Shown: piece after piece, positions 36,420 to 45,086 of the stretch | Layout: each line of letters starts with the position of its first letter | Position numbering within the stretch: the first letter of the stretch is position 1 | Origin: Pseudomonas kribbensis | GTDB taxonomy: Bacteria; Pseudomonadota; Gammaproteobacteria; Pseudomonadales; Pseudomonadaceae | Direction of reading: 5' to 3' | Length of the DNA stretch: 64,000 nucleotides | Assembly (NCBI RefSeq): GCF_003352185.1 | Contig: NZ_CP029608.1 | Location: forward strand, 4,154,001-4,218,000 | The notes under the pieces: generated by a model | What the model saw: only the letters and a program-made list of their open reading frames with translations | Databases searched by the model: none | Told to the model about the DNA's origin: nothing | Position numbers and translations under genes: made by a program

Positions 36420-36902
36420 ATGAGTAAAGCAGACGAACTCGCCGCGAAGCTCAAGCAAACCCGGCACACTCACGCGGACGACATCACCTGCGCCGAACTG
36501 GAAATCGATTGCTGGCCGGCGGTGGTCTACGACCTGTATCACCGCATCGAAGGCTGGTTGCAACCGGTCACCGAGGTGGGACTGAAGATTCGGCGAAATC
36601 CTACCCATGTTTGCGAAAGTTCACCGGACGGCGAGCCCCACGACTACGCCATCGACCAGTTGATCATCGAAGCCAACCATCACAGCCTGACGTTCGATCC
36701 CATTGCGCGATTCACCGAAGACGGTGCCGGGCGTGTGCAAATTGTCCTGCCGGGCAAGGAAACTTCACTGCTGCGCACCGTCGATGAACATGGCGAGAGT
36801 CACTGGTGGTTGCAGACCATCGAGACCGGTCAACAACTGGATGCGATTGCGCTGACGGAAAACAATCTGCTGCTGGTGGTCCAGGAAGGACTTGGATTGT
36901 AG
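36420..36902 (+). CDS. Hypothetical protein, 160 residues
   Basis: A soluble acidic protein (MSKADELAAKLKQTRHTH…) with no signal peptide, membrane segment or recognisable motif. Mixed alpha/beta composition; C-terminal DAIALTENNLLLVVQEG looks like paired beta strands. A ribosome site (AGGGATCCCGAA) precedes the ATG. It is convergent to nothing and 95 bp upstream of copA, but appears to be an independent gene. Confidence 0.6.
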   Translation: MSKADELAAKLKQTRHTHADDITCAELEIDCWPAVVYDLYHRIEGWLQPVTEVGLKIRRNPTHVCESSPDGEPHDYAIDQLIIEANHHSLTFDPIARFTEDGAGRVQIVLPGKETSLLRTVDEHGESHWWLQTIETGQQLDAIALTENNLLLVVQEGLGL

Positions 36903-36997
36903 GTTGAACCTGACGCAACTGTAATCCGCGCCTCAGCCAACTGAAAGCTGCCGCTGGTTAGCCTCCCCGTCATTGGTCAAACGGGGACTTCCAGCGC

Positions 36998-38710
36998 ATG
37001 CTTTCCAACACCTCAAGACGCACCTTCGTCAAAGGCCTGGCCGCCGGCGGTCTGCTCGGCGGCCTCGGCCTGTGGCGCTCGCCGGTGTGGGCACTCAACA
37101 GTTCCGGTCAACTCAACGAACTGACCGGCACCGACTTCGAGCTGTTCATCGGCGAAACCCCGGTCAACTTCACCGGCCAGTCGCGTACCGCGATGACCAT
37201 CAATGGCGGTGTCCCCGGCCCTTTGCTGCGCTGGCGCGAAGGCGACACCGTAACCCTGCGGGTGCGCAACCGACTCAAGGCCGACACCTCGATCCACTGG
37301 CACGGCATCCTGCTGCCAGCCAACATGGACGGCGTGCCGGGCCTGAGCTTCAAGGGCATCGAGCCGGGTGGCGTGTACGTCTATCAATTCAAGGTTCGCC
37401 AGCACGGCACCTACTGGTATCACAGCCATTCCGGGTTGCAGGAGCAGGCCGGCGTCTACGGGCCGCTGGTGATCGACGCCCGGGAGCCGGAGCCGTTCCA
37501 GTACGACCGCGAGCACGTGGTGATGCTCAGCGACTGGACCGACGAAGACCCGGCCAGCCTGATGAAAACCCTGAAAAAACAGTCCGACTACTACAACTAC
37601 CACAAGCGCACCGTCGGCGATTTCATCCAGGACGTCGGCGAAAAAGGCTGGGGCGCCACCGTCGCCGATCGCACGATGTGGGCGCAGATGAAGATGAATC
37701 CCACCGACATCGCCGATGTCAGCGGCGCCACGTACACCTTCCTGATGAACGGCCACGCGCCTGACTCCAACTGGACGGGGCTGTTCCGCCCCGGTGAAAA
37801 GCTGCGTCTGCGGCTGATCAACGGCTCGGCCATGACTTACTTCGACGTGCACATCCCGGGGTTGAAAATGACCGTGGTCGCCGCCGACGGCCTGCATGTC
37901 AAACCGGTGACCGTAGATGAGCTGCGCATCGCCGTGGCCGAAACCTATGACGTGATCGTCGAGCCCGCCACCGACGCCTATACCCTGTTCGCCCAGGCCA
38001 TGGACCGCACCGGCTACGCCCGCGGCACCCTCGCCACCCGCGCCGGTTTGTCGGCCCCGGTGCCGGCGCTGGACCCGCGCCCGCTGGTGACCATGGACGA
38101 CATGGGCATGGGCGGCATGGATCATGGTTCGATGGACATGAGCGACATGAGCGCCGTGGACCACGCCAGCATGAACATGGGCCCGATGCAGTCGCACCCC
38201 GACAGCGAAAAGGACAATCCACTGGTGGACATGCAAGCCATGACCACCGCCGCGAAACTCGACGACCCCGGCCTCGGCCTGCGCAACAACGGGCGCCGCG
38301 TGCTGACCTACGCCGACCTGCGCAGCACCTTCGAAGACCCCGACGGCCGCGACCCGGGTCGCACCATCGAACTGCACCTGACCGGCCACATGGAGAAATT
38401 CGCCTGGTCGTTCAACGGCATCAAGTTCTCCGACGCCGAGCCACTGCGCCTGAAATACGGCGAGCGTATTCGCCTGGTGCTGGTCAACGACACGATGATG
38501 ACCCACCCCATTCACCTGCACGGCATGTGGAGCGATCTGGAAGACGAAAACGGCGACTTCCAGGTGCGCAAACACACCATCGACATGCCCCCCGGTACGC
38601 GCCGCAGCTATCGCGTGACTGCCGATGCGCTGGGCCGTTGGGCCTTTCACTGTCACCTGCTTTATCACATGGAAATGGGCATGTTCCGTGAAGTGCGGGT
38701 GGAAGAATGA
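36998..38710 (+). CDS. copA: Copper-resistance multicopper oxidase CopA
   Basis: A 570-residue periplasmic multicopper oxidase with a Tat signal (SRRTFVKG, residues 6-13). All four copper-binding segments are visible: [21 protein letters not shown] and [13 protein letters not shown] (551-563). A methionine/histidine-rich loop between cupredoxin domains ([19 protein letters not shown] in shape) suits Cu(I) binding. It oxidises and sequesters copper in the periplasm. First of copABCD. A CTGTAATC element about 80 bp upstream could be half of a heavy-metal response-regulator site, but that is weak. Confidence 0.92.
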   Translation: MLSNTSRRTFVKGLAAGGLLGGLGLWRSPVWALNSSGQLNELTGTDFELFIGETPVNFTGQSRTAMTINGGVPGPLLRWREGDTVTLRVRNRLKADTSIHWHGILLPANMDGVPGLSFKGIEPGGVYVYQFKVRQHGTYWYHSHSGLQEQAGVYGPLVIDAREPEPFQYDREHVVMLSDWTDEDPASLMKTLKKQSDYYNYHKRTVGDFIQDVGEKGWGATVADRTMWAQMKMNPTDIADVSGATYTFLMNGHAPDSNWTGLFRPGEKLRLRLINGSAMTYFDVHIPGLKMTVVAADGLHVKPVTVDELRIAVAETYDVIVEPATDAYTLFAQAMDRTGYARGTLATRAGLSAPVPALDPRPLVTMDDMGMGGMDHGSMDMSDMSAVDHASMNMGPMQSHPDSEKDNPLVDMQAMTTAAKLDDPGLGLRNNGRRVLTYADLRSTFEDPDGRDPGRTIELHLTGHMEKFAWSFNGIKFSDAEPLRLKYGERIRLVLVNDTMMTHPIHLHGMWSDLEDENGDFQVRKHTIDMPPGTRRSYRVTADALGRWAFHCHLLYHMEMGMFREVRVEE

Positions 38711-39579
38711 GGACGCCGACCATGACTCGATTTGCCGCGTTTTCGTTGTCACTTCTGTCGCTGTCTTCGGCGTTCGGCGCCAGCGACATGCAGGGCATGG
38801 ACCACAGCCAGATGGGCGATCTGCAAAGCATGGACGACGGCATGATGCAGCCCGCCGCGCCGACCGAAAGCCGCACGCCGATCCCGAAGTTGACCGACGC
38901 CGACCGCGCCGCCGTGTTCACCAGTCATGGCGGCCACCAGGTGCACGACAGCGTCATCAACACTTACTTCCTCGCCGACAAACTCGAATGGCAGAACGGC
39001 GACGACGCCAGCACCCTGGCCTGGGATGTGTCCGGCTGGATCGGCGGCGACATCGATCGCCTGTGGCTGCGCTCCGAAGGCGAACGCAGCAACGGCAAGA
39101 CCGAAGACGCGGAAATCCAGGCGCTCTGGGGCCACGCGATTTCGCCATGGTGGGACGTGGTCAGCGGCGTGCGCCAGGACTTCAAACCCGGCGCCCCGCA
39201 AACCTGGGCGGCGTTCGGTCTGCAAGGCATGGCACTGTACAACTTCGAAGCCGAAGCCACGGCGTTCCTCGGCGAAAACGGCCAGAGCGCGGTACGGCTG
39301 GAGGGTGACTACGACATCCTGCTCACCAACCGGCTAATCCTGCAGCCCACCGCCGAACTCAACGTCTACGGCAAAAACGATCCGCAACGCGGGATCGGCT
39401 CAGGCCTTTCGAACACCGAAGCCGGCTTGCGTCTGCGCTATGAAATCCGCCGCGAATTCGCGCCGTACATCGGCGTGACCTGGAACCGCACCTACGGCAA
39501 CACCGCCGATTACGCACGGGAAGAAGGCGAGGATCGCAGCGAAGTACGACTCGTCCTTGGCGTGCGGATGTGGTTCTGA
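38707..39579 (+). CDS. copB: Copper-resistance outer-membrane protein CopB
   Basis: A 290-residue protein. A short signal peptide ends near …SSAFG, then a Met/His-rich segment ([21 protein letters not shown] in shape) binds copper, and the rest is a small beta-barrel finishing with Phe. The first ATG overlaps the copA stop (ATGA); the ATG at 38722 has a better AGGA spacing and a tidy signal peptide, so it may be the true start. It acts with CopA in the outer membrane. Confidence 0.9.
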   Translation: MRTPTMTRFAAFSLSLLSLSSAFGASDMQGMDHSQMGDLQSMDDGMMQPAAPTESRTPIPKLTDADRAAVFTSHGGHQVHDSVINTYFLADKLEWQNGDDASTLAWDVSGWIGGDIDRLWLRSEGERSNGKTEDAEIQALWGHAISPWWDVVSGVRQDFKPGAPQTWAAFGLQGMALYNFEAEATAFLGENGQSAVRLEGDYDILLTNRLILQPTAELNVYGKNDPQRGIGSGLSNTEAGLRLRYEIRREFAPYIGVTWNRTYGNTADYAREEGEDRSEVRLVLGVRMWF

Positions 39580-39610
39580 ATCCTTTCAAAAAACAACCCA
39601 GAGGTCTTGC

Positions 39611-39985
39611 ATGCACACATTGAAAATTTCCCTCGCTCTCGCCAGCGGTTTGCTCCTGAGCACCCTGGCCCAGGCCCACCCGAAACTGCTGTCATCGACC
39701 CCGGCCGAAGGCGCGGACGGCGCGCCGCCGGAGAAAATCGAACTGCACTTTTCCGAGAACCTGATGACCCAGTTCTCCGGCGCCAAACTGGTGATGACCG
39801 AAATGCCCGGCATGGCTCACTCGCCGATGCCGATGAAGGCCAAGGTCAGCGCCGGCAGCGACCCGAAAACCATGTTCATCACCCCGCTCGCGCCCTTGCC
39901 GGCCGGCACCTACAAGGTCGAATGGCGCGCGGTGTCGTCGGACACCCATCCGATCACCGGCAACGTCACGTTCAAAGTGAAGTGA
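39611..39985 (+). CDS. copC: Periplasmic copper-binding protein CopC
   Basis: A 124-residue protein: signal peptide (MHTLKISLALASGLLLSTLAQA) followed directly by His1 (AHPKLL), the Met-rich loop MTEMPGMAHSPMPM for Cu(I), and the SSDTHPITG segment with the second Cu(II) histidine. It shuttles copper to the membrane protein CopD. The start at 39611 gives a normal signal peptide and follows GAGG. Confidence 0.92.
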   Translation: MHTLKISLALASGLLLSTLAQAHPKLLSSTPAEGADGAPPEKIELHFSENLMTQFSGAKLVMTEMPGMAHSPMPMKAKVSAGSDPKTMFITPLAPLPAGTYKVEWRAVSSDTHPITGNVTFKVK

Positions 39986-39988
39986 CCG

Positions 39989-40852
39989 ATGGCCGACCTG
40001 ATCAACATCCTGCTGCGGATGGCGTTGTACGTGGATTTGCTGCTGTTGTTCGGGGTGGCGTTGTTCGGGTTGTACAACGTTGGCACGACGCTGCGGTTTC
40101 GGCCGATGTTGCGCGGGATGGCGTTGATCGGGGCATTGCTGTCAGTGGCGGGACTGGTGCTGATGACCCGCGCCATGAGTGGCGAAACGCAATTCGCGGC
40201 GCTGTGGCCGCATCTGCAAATGATGCTGTTCGAAACCGATGTCGGCGTGGCGTGGGCGGTGCGGATGTTTGCACTGATCGTCGTGATGATCTGGCCGGGG
40301 TTGTGGCTGGCGTCGATAGCCGGCGCACTCGCCCTCGCCTCTCTGGCCTGGAGCGGGCACGGCGCGATGGATGGCGCGTGGCACCTGCTCAGCGACATCC
40401 TGCACCTGCTCGCGGCGGGTGCGTGGATGGGCGCCATGTTGGCGTTGATCTTGATGTCGCGGCTCGACGCTCTGTTCAGCGAAGCGCAGGTTCGTTCGCT
40501 GGCCGATGCCGTCAAACGTTTCGAAGGCGTGGGCGCGGCGATTGTGCTCATCCTCTCGGTGACCGGCGTGGCGAACTACCTGTTCATCGTCGGCCCGACA
40601 CTGGGCGAAGTCCTGCTCGGCACCTACGGGATTCTGCTGGCGATCAAGGTTGTGCTGTTCGCCGGCATGCTGGTTTTAGCGGCACTGAACCGCTTTCACC
40701 TCGGCCCGTCGCTGGAGCAATCGTTGCGCGACGGCCAGCATCAAGTGGCAGCCAATGCGCTACGACGCAGCGTTGCCGTGGAGCTCGGGATTGCGCTGTT
40801 GGTCGTGGCGCTGGTGGCGTGGCTGGGAACGCTCGGGCCGGACGCGGGATGA
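39989..40852 (+). CDS. copD: Copper transport/resistance inner-membrane protein CopD
   Basis: A 287-residue protein with eight predicted membrane helices. Conserved histidines and acidic residues in the first half (WSGHGAM, DILHLLAAGAWMG) match the CopD/PcoD family, which takes copper from CopC across the inner membrane. It starts 3 bp after copC, so the four cop genes form one operon. No CopRS two-component genes are found next to it. Confidence 0.9.
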   Translation: MADLINILLRMALYVDLLLLFGVALFGLYNVGTTLRFRPMLRGMALIGALLSVAGLVLMTRAMSGETQFAALWPHLQMMLFETDVGVAWAVRMFALIVVMIWPGLWLASIAGALALASLAWSGHGAMDGAWHLLSDILHLLAAGAWMGAMLALILMSRLDALFSEAQVRSLADAVKRFEGVGAAIVLILSVTGVANYLFIVGPTLGEVLLGTYGILLAIKVVLFAGMLVLAALNRFHLGPSLEQSLRDGQHQVAANALRRSVAVELGIALLVVALVAWLGTLGPDAG

Positions 40853-40911
40853 CACCCGGTAAACCCTTTCACTACACTGGCCCGCACTCCCACTGCACAA
40901 GCCCGATCTCC

Positions 40912-41697
40912 ATGACAATTCAAAAAAGCACGATGATCTTTTGCAGCCTGCTGGCCATGGCGAACGCCGCCCATGCACAAGAGCCAGCCTCGCACCTGGA
41001 CACCATTCAGCAACAAGGCCAGCTGCGCGTCTGCACCACCGGCGACTACAAGCCCTACACCTTCAAACGCGAAGACGGCGGTTTCGAAGGCATCGACATC
41101 GCCATGGCGCAATCGCTGGCCGACAGCCTCGGCGTGAAGATCGAGTGGGTGCAGACCACCTGGAAAACCCTGATGCCGGACATGCAGGCCGGCAAATGCG
41201 ACATCGGCATGGGCGGGATTTCGGTGACCCTGGAGCGACAGAAAAAGGCCTACTTCAGCAACACCCTCGACGTCGACGGCAAGATCCCGCTGGTGCGTTG
41301 CGCCGACCAGTCCAAGTACCAGACCATCGACCAGATCAACCAGCCGAATGTGCGTCTGGTCGAACCTGCCGGCGGCACCAACGAAGCCTTCGTCCACGCC
41401 TTCCTGCCCAGGGCGCAACTGGCCCTGCACGACAACGTGACGATCTTCCAGCAACTGCTGGACAACAAGGCCGACGTGATGATCACCGACGCTTCCGAAG
41501 CGCGGTATCAGCAGAAACAGAAACCCGGTTTGTGCGCGGTCAACCCGGAGCAGTTCATGCAGTACGGGGAAAAGGCTTACCTGCTGCCCCGTGATGACAT
41601 GAGCTGGAAGCTGTATGTCGATCAGTGGTTGCACTTGAGCAAAGTGACCGGGAAGTATCAGAAGGTCATTGGCGAGTGGCTGGCAGGGCCGCAGTGA
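40912..41697 (+). CDS. Periplasmic cyclohexadienyl dehydratase, PheC family
   Basis: A 261-residue exported protein of the type 2 periplasmic solute-binding fold. The signal peptide ends near …NAAHA|QEP. The wording LRVCTTGDYKPYTFK, GISVTLERQKKAYFS, PGGTNEAFVHAF-like and MITDASEARYQQ closely follows P. aeruginosa PheC, which converts prephenate or arogenate to phenylpyruvate or phenylalanine. An amino-acid binding protein of an ABC importer is the alternative, but there are no permease genes. The start is the ATG at 40912; an upstream in-frame extension is a shadow of the cop genes. Confidence 0.75.
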   Translation: MTIQKSTMIFCSLLAMANAAHAQEPASHLDTIQQQGQLRVCTTGDYKPYTFKREDGGFEGIDIAMAQSLADSLGVKIEWVQTTWKTLMPDMQAGKCDIGMGGISVTLERQKKAYFSNTLDVDGKIPLVRCADQSKYQTIDQINQPNVRLVEPAGGTNEAFVHAFLPRAQLALHDNVTIFQQLLDNKADVMITDASEARYQQKQKPGLCAVNPEQFMQYGEKAYLLPRDDMSWKLYVDQWLHLSKVTGKYQKVIGEWLAGPQ

Positions 41698-41728
41698 GTC
41701 TTTCAGGACGAACCACGTAAAACGCACA

Positions 41729-41755
41729 AGGGCGCCTCCATAGGCGCCCTTTTTT
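41729..41755 (+). terminator. Rho-independent terminator after the PheC-like gene
   Basis: AGGGCGCCT-N4-AGGCGCCCT followed by six Ts, 32 bp past the stop. Confidence 0.88.
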
Positions 41756-41942
41756 ATGAGCAAAACACTGACACAGTTCAATAAGCCCTTGAAACATTTG
41801 GTGTTTATTTCGCGATTGCTCTGGAAAAAACGATACCCCCAAATCCCCCCTCTCCCGCGCGCCTGCCCGGGAACACAACCTGAAACATCAACGATAGACC
41901 CCGCGGGCTCAGCTCAGGTGCCCGCGAGACAAGGAAAGCACC

Positions 41943-42494
41943 ATGCAGTTCGTCCCCCTCACCGAAGCCAACCCCGCCATCCAGGCCCACGTCCGCACAC
42001 TTCGAAACCAGGATGACGTGCGCAAATACATGTACACCTCCCACGAAATCAGCGACCAGGAACATGCAAACTGGCTGACGTCCCTCAAAGGCAATTCGCG
42101 CCAGCAAGTGTTTGTCGTGCTCAAGGAAGAGCGCGCGGTTGGCGTTGTTTCACTCAATGCAATCAACACCGTACAGAAGACGGCTGATTGGGCGTTTTAC
42201 CTCGACGTTCAACTACAAGGCAAAGGCCTGGGCAGCGTGGTCGAGTTCTGGATGCTGGATTACGCATTTGCCGAAGCGGGGCTGGAAAAGCTCAATTGCG
42301 AAGTGCTGGCGAGCAATCCGGCGGTGGTGAAAATGCATCAGAAGTTCGGATTTGAGCTGGAGGGCGTCAGACGACAGAACATCCTCAAGGACGGCGAACG
42401 TATTGATGTGGTGCTGCTGGGGATTACCAGGGATGAGTGGCTGGCCAAGCGACCGGCATTGCAGAAAGTTGTCGAGCGCATCGGCGCGATCTAG
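41943..42494 (+). CDS. GNAT N-acetyltransferase, PseH-like
   Basis: A 183-residue GNAT acetyltransferase. The acetyl-CoA loop is LQGKGLGSVVEFWMLDYAF, and CEVLASNPAVVKMHQKFGFELEGVRRQ in broken form is the family's C-terminal strand-helix-strand. The FYLD and FGF wording fits PseH, which acetylates UDP-4-amino-sugars for pseudaminic acid synthesis on flagella. No other pse gene is near, so a different amino-sugar or protein substrate is possible. It starts after AAGGAAAG. Confidence 0.65.
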   Translation: MQFVPLTEANPAIQAHVRTLRNQDDVRKYMYTSHEISDQEHANWLTSLKGNSRQQVFVVLKEERAVGVVSLNAINTVQKTADWAFYLDVQLQGKGLGSVVEFWMLDYAFAEAGLEKLNCEVLASNPAVVKMHQKFGFELEGVRRQNILKDGERIDVVLLGITRDEWLAKRPALQKVVERIGAI

Positions 42495-42505
42495 GCCATA
42501 CGAAA

Positions 42506-42532
42506 AAGGGCGCCCGCGATGGGCGCCCTTTT
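42506..42532. terminator. Bidirectional terminator between pseH-like and lipoprotein genes
   Basis: AAGGGCGCCC-GCGAT-GGGCGCCCTT with A/T-rich flanks on both sides serves the convergent GNAT and lipoprotein genes. Confidence 0.85.
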
Positions 42533-42536
42533 CTAT

Positions 42537-42752
42537 TCAGTCGTCATGCAACATGCCGGAGCTGTACTGGTTGAGACTGGCACCAATACCGGTGCCGCCG
42601 AACTTCAGCGTATTGGCGCTGGCGCGCCCTTCCGGCGACTGGCAATCCGAAGAAAAACAACTGGTAGTGGTCAACCCACCGGAGCCCGAACAGGCACTCA
42701 ATACCGAGACAGCTGCAGCGATCAACAGCACTTTGACGACATTGGCACGCAT
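42537..42752 (-). CDS. Small lipoprotein
   Basis: A 71-residue protein with a typical lipoprotein signal; the lipobox LSAC (Cys21) is followed by SGSGG. The mature part of about 50 residues has two further cysteines (TSCFSSDCQ), probably a disulphide, and no recognisable domain. A ribosome site GGGGAG precedes the ATG. Role unknown. Confidence 0.65.
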   Translation of the reverse strand: MRANVVKVLLIAAAVSVLSACSGSGGLTTTSCFSSDCQSPEGRASANTLKFGGTGIGASLNQYSSGMLHDD

Positions 42753-42863
42753 GGTGGGGCTCCCCTTGGATGAAACGATCTTATCGCTGCATCCTAGGCG
42801 CCCCCGCGCGCCGACAACATGAAACTTTCGCCATCGACAGCGCGGGTTCAGGCAGAGCGGTGA

Positions 42864-43562
42864 TTACTCGTTCAGATCCTTGACCAGATAAGTGCCAACA
42901 ATCTGCGAAACACCGGTCAACGCCTCACGGACCAGCTCCGGCTCGGTGCGATAACGCAGCGGCTCGTAACCGTAGGTGTTGGCGCCGTTGAACGCGGTAA
43001 TCGGCTCATTGCGCTGCCAGATCAACTCTTCACCGCGCTTCAACGAACCGTTCACCACAATCGTCGGATACACCACGCTGCTGAAACCCTGAGTCAGCGC
43101 AAAACCCCAATTGACCACGGTCAACTTGATCTCCGCATCCGCCGGCTCATTCTCGGCAACCACCTTGAAACGACCGGTCGCCGCCAGTTGATCCTCGAAC
43201 CCCTTCTTCACCAACTTGCCCAGGTCGATATCGGCTGTCGCCATGTTGTACTGAATCGCCTCGACCGTGGACATCGACGCCAGATCCCCGGCCTTCAACC
43301 CCGCCGCAAACCCGGCCCCGCTGAGCGCCGCCGTACCCAGTTTACCGGCATGGGACGCCATCCCGACACCCGCGCCGACACCGGCACCGATTGCAGCGCC
43401 CCAGGCCTGCTCGCGGCCCATGTAGGTCATTTCCTTGTTGCTCCACGTCACCGGGAGAATCTTCACGGTGTGGATCTGCGTGCGGTATTCGGGTTTGAAC
43501 TTCTGATTGGCACAGCCTGCGAGAAACAGGACGGCAAACATCACGACAACTAGTTTTTTCAT
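42864..43562 (-). CDS. Lipoprotein of about 232 residues
   Basis: A lipoprotein with a clear lipobox (VMFAVLFLAGC, Cys at 16). A glycine-rich hydrophobic stretch (AWGAAIGAGVGAGVGMASHAGKLGTAALSGAGFAAG in shape) suggests a membrane-associated glycine-zipper. The start at 43562 is chosen because the frame's upstream extension lacks a signal peptide. Nothing more specific is recognised; it could be an outer-membrane lipoprotein with an export or stress role. Confidence 0.7.
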   Translation of the reverse strand: MKKLVVVMFAVLFLAGCANQKFKPEYRTQIHTVKILPVTWSNKEMTYMGREQAWGAAIGAGVGAGVGMASHAGKLGTAALSGAGFAAGLKAGDLASMSTVEAIQYNMATADIDLGKLVKKGFEDQLAATGRFKVVAENEPADAEIKLTVVNWGFALTQGFSSVVYPTIVVNGSLKRGEELIWQRNEPITAFNGANTYGYEPLRYRTEPELVREALTGVSQIVGTYLVKDLNE

Positions 43563-43637
43563 GGACAACTCAAAAACGCGGAATGGAATGCGTAAGTTGT
43601 CGTCCATGTTGAGGAAATCTGAAGAAACACTGCCCTC

Positions 43638-43658
43638 CCGTGGCGGCATTCGCCACGG
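43638..43658 (-). terminator. Possible terminator after the DUF6124-like gene
   Basis: CCGTGGCG-GCATT-CGCCACGG hairpin 14 bp past the stop; on the minus strand the downstream tract is only moderately T-rich. Confidence 0.45.
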
Positions 43659-43671
43659 AAGGTGTTTGCAC

Positions 43672-44034
43672 TTACGACTTCGGCTCGACGTGATCCAGCG
43701 CCTGATTCACCGCCAGCCCCGCGACCATCACCACCTGCGCGATGCCCAGTGCCGTTTTGCGGTGACCGGGTTCCAGAATCGCGGCGAAGTTGCTGAGCAT
43801 TTCACTGGCGGAATCGAGGGACTCGCTGGCGTTGGCCAACAGGGATTCGCTGGTGTAGGCAGGGTTGGCCAGGAACATGGGGTCGTGCTGGGTGTGACTG
43901 CCCATGATGCGTTGTTGCGGGGTGAGGTAATGGTCGAGGGCGCGTTCGGCGGCTTCGTTGAGTTTTTTGGAATCTGGGAATTGATAAGGTGAAACCGGAT
44001 CGGTTTCGGGTGGGTTGGGTGTTGGTTTGAACAT
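43672..44034 (-). CDS. DUF6124-like small Pseudomonas protein
   Basis: A 120-residue soluble protein (MFKPTPNPPETDPVSPYQFPD…) with a proline-rich N terminus and a helical C terminus (LLANASESLDSASEMLSNFAAIL). It matches from memory the small DUF6124 family found widely in Pseudomonas, function unknown. A long, hairpin-rich leader precedes it and a second reading frame overlaps its 5' end, so expression may be controlled after transcription initiation. Confidence 0.65.
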   Translation of the reverse strand: MFKPTPNPPETDPVSPYQFPDSKKLNEAAERALDHYLTPQQRIMGSHTQHDPMFLANPAYTSESLLANASESLDSASEMLSNFAAILEPGHRKTALGIAQVVMVAGLAVNQALDHVEPKS

Positions 44035-44262
44035 AGTGAAACTCCCGACAGATAAAGGTTAGGAGCCATCACCTTCGCTACCAAACGAAAGGCGGAGGCC
44101 ATACGCAGGTTGGTAGACCGGCCGTCAGGAACCCCGGCGCATCCGAAGATGCCCTGCGCATGACCACCATAAAACGAAAGCACTGAAAGCCTCCGCAAGA
44201 CAGTAGTCTTGTGCTTCTGACGGAATCCGGGCTACCAAACCCGATCACTGGTTTTCAGTGAC
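44035..44262 (-). promoter_or_regulatory. Structured leader upstream of the DUF6124-like gene
   Basis: Read on the minus strand, about 230 nt before the ATG contain at least three hairpins: TCACTG/CAGTGA (44245-44261), AAGAC/GTCTT (44197-44210) and GCATC/GATGC (44139-44152). An open frame beginning at a TTG (44198) runs through the leader and into the gene in another frame. The layout resembles a cis-acting RNA or leader-peptide control region. Function is inferred only. Confidence 0.4.
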
Positions 44263-44618
44263 CCAGGAACGATAAAACCCGCGCCCTAGACGCACAAGCC
44301 GGCGGATTCTGTCTTAGGTGTAGGGGGTGGCGCAAGGATGTGTAGGGTTTGGATGACTACGACAAAACTCTTTTAAACGAGCAGTTTTTTGTTTAAAACA
44401 AACTCTGGGGATTTGTGGCTAGCAAATCGCTATCTTGGCAGCGGAACTCCGGTCGGGCCGATGATTGATTGGGCGTAGTCCCTCGTCTTCACCCCGGCCA
44501 GCCTGGCCATGTCCTCAAAGACACAATGCTTTGTAGCAATTTCTAAGCATTCAGCAGCTACCGCCCACAAAGGGCACTACCGGTACTATGCTTTCCTTTT
44601 TCGAAAGGAGTCGATGCT
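44263..44618. other. Intergenic stretch before the frameshifted small gene
   Basis: About 350 bp without a supported gene. It contains an AT-rich patch with a GTTTAAAC-like palindrome (around 44391) and then a GC-richer block. AAGGAG at 44604-44609 belongs to the next gene. No tRNA or terminator was recognised. Confidence 0.5.
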
Positions 44619-44826
44619 ATGGCTGACGAGTATTCGTTATCGGATGTGCTGGAAAGGATCTACCAGAATCAGCTCGATCTGGAAGCTGATGGAGCTGACG
44701 CTTCATGTTGAACAGCAAGGTTTCACCGAAGTCGGAGACAACGTTCGCGGGGCCTTGTGGGTGATTGGAGAGAACGCTGGACACACTAAACAGAGCCTGG
44801 CAAAGCTCCGGAGCAAAAACCTCTGA
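44619..44826 (+). pseudogene. Small gene broken by a frameshift
   Basis: AAGGAG at 44604 leads to ATG 44619 and the peptide MADEYSLSDVLERIYQNQ…, which ends at a TGA near 44708 after about 30 residues. The next frame, in the same direction and overlapping, continues with MELTLHVEQQGFTEVG… GENAGHTKQSLAKL and stops at 44826. The two pieces join naturally as LEA-(gap)-MELTL, as if a few bases (2 modulo 3) were lost near 44690. The restored product would be about 70 residues, a small helical protein of a type I recall from Pseudomonas genomes. Two coupled peptides are a less likely reading. Confidence 0.55.
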
Positions 44827-45038
44827 AAGACCACACTCCGATTGTGCTGGAGTATTTCGGAAATTGAGTCCCAACTCCCCGTGCGCGCAGGGTTTCACCA
44901 TCCATTCCGGCGCATGCATAAATGCATTATTGGCATTGAATGCCATTATTGGCGTACGGTTTGCCCCATTTTTGCCCCCCCAACACCGCCCTCCTCTAAT
45001 TCACGGTCACACCAGGTAATCCAAGCAATGAAAACAAT

Positions 45039-45063
45039 GGGGACAGATTTATTTATTGTCCCC
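45039..45063. repeat. GGGGACA inverted repeat
   Basis: GGGGACA-N11-TGTCCCC, with the ATTTATT interior, resembles the ggggacagattt tracts often left near mobile elements in Pseudomonas and other bacteria. A related ggggact tract lies at about 46032. It might also serve as a weak terminator for the minus-strand gene that ends at 45087. Confidence 0.4.
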
Positions 45064-45086
45064 TTTCAGTCCTACATTGACAGCGA

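Noticed and set aside
37013..38752. A 579-residue open frame antisense to copA
   Set aside because: It mirrors the copA codons; no ribosome site and no family signature.
39607..40911. In-frame extension upstream of the PheC-like gene
   Set aside because: It runs through copC and copD in another frame; the true start at 40912 has a signal peptide.
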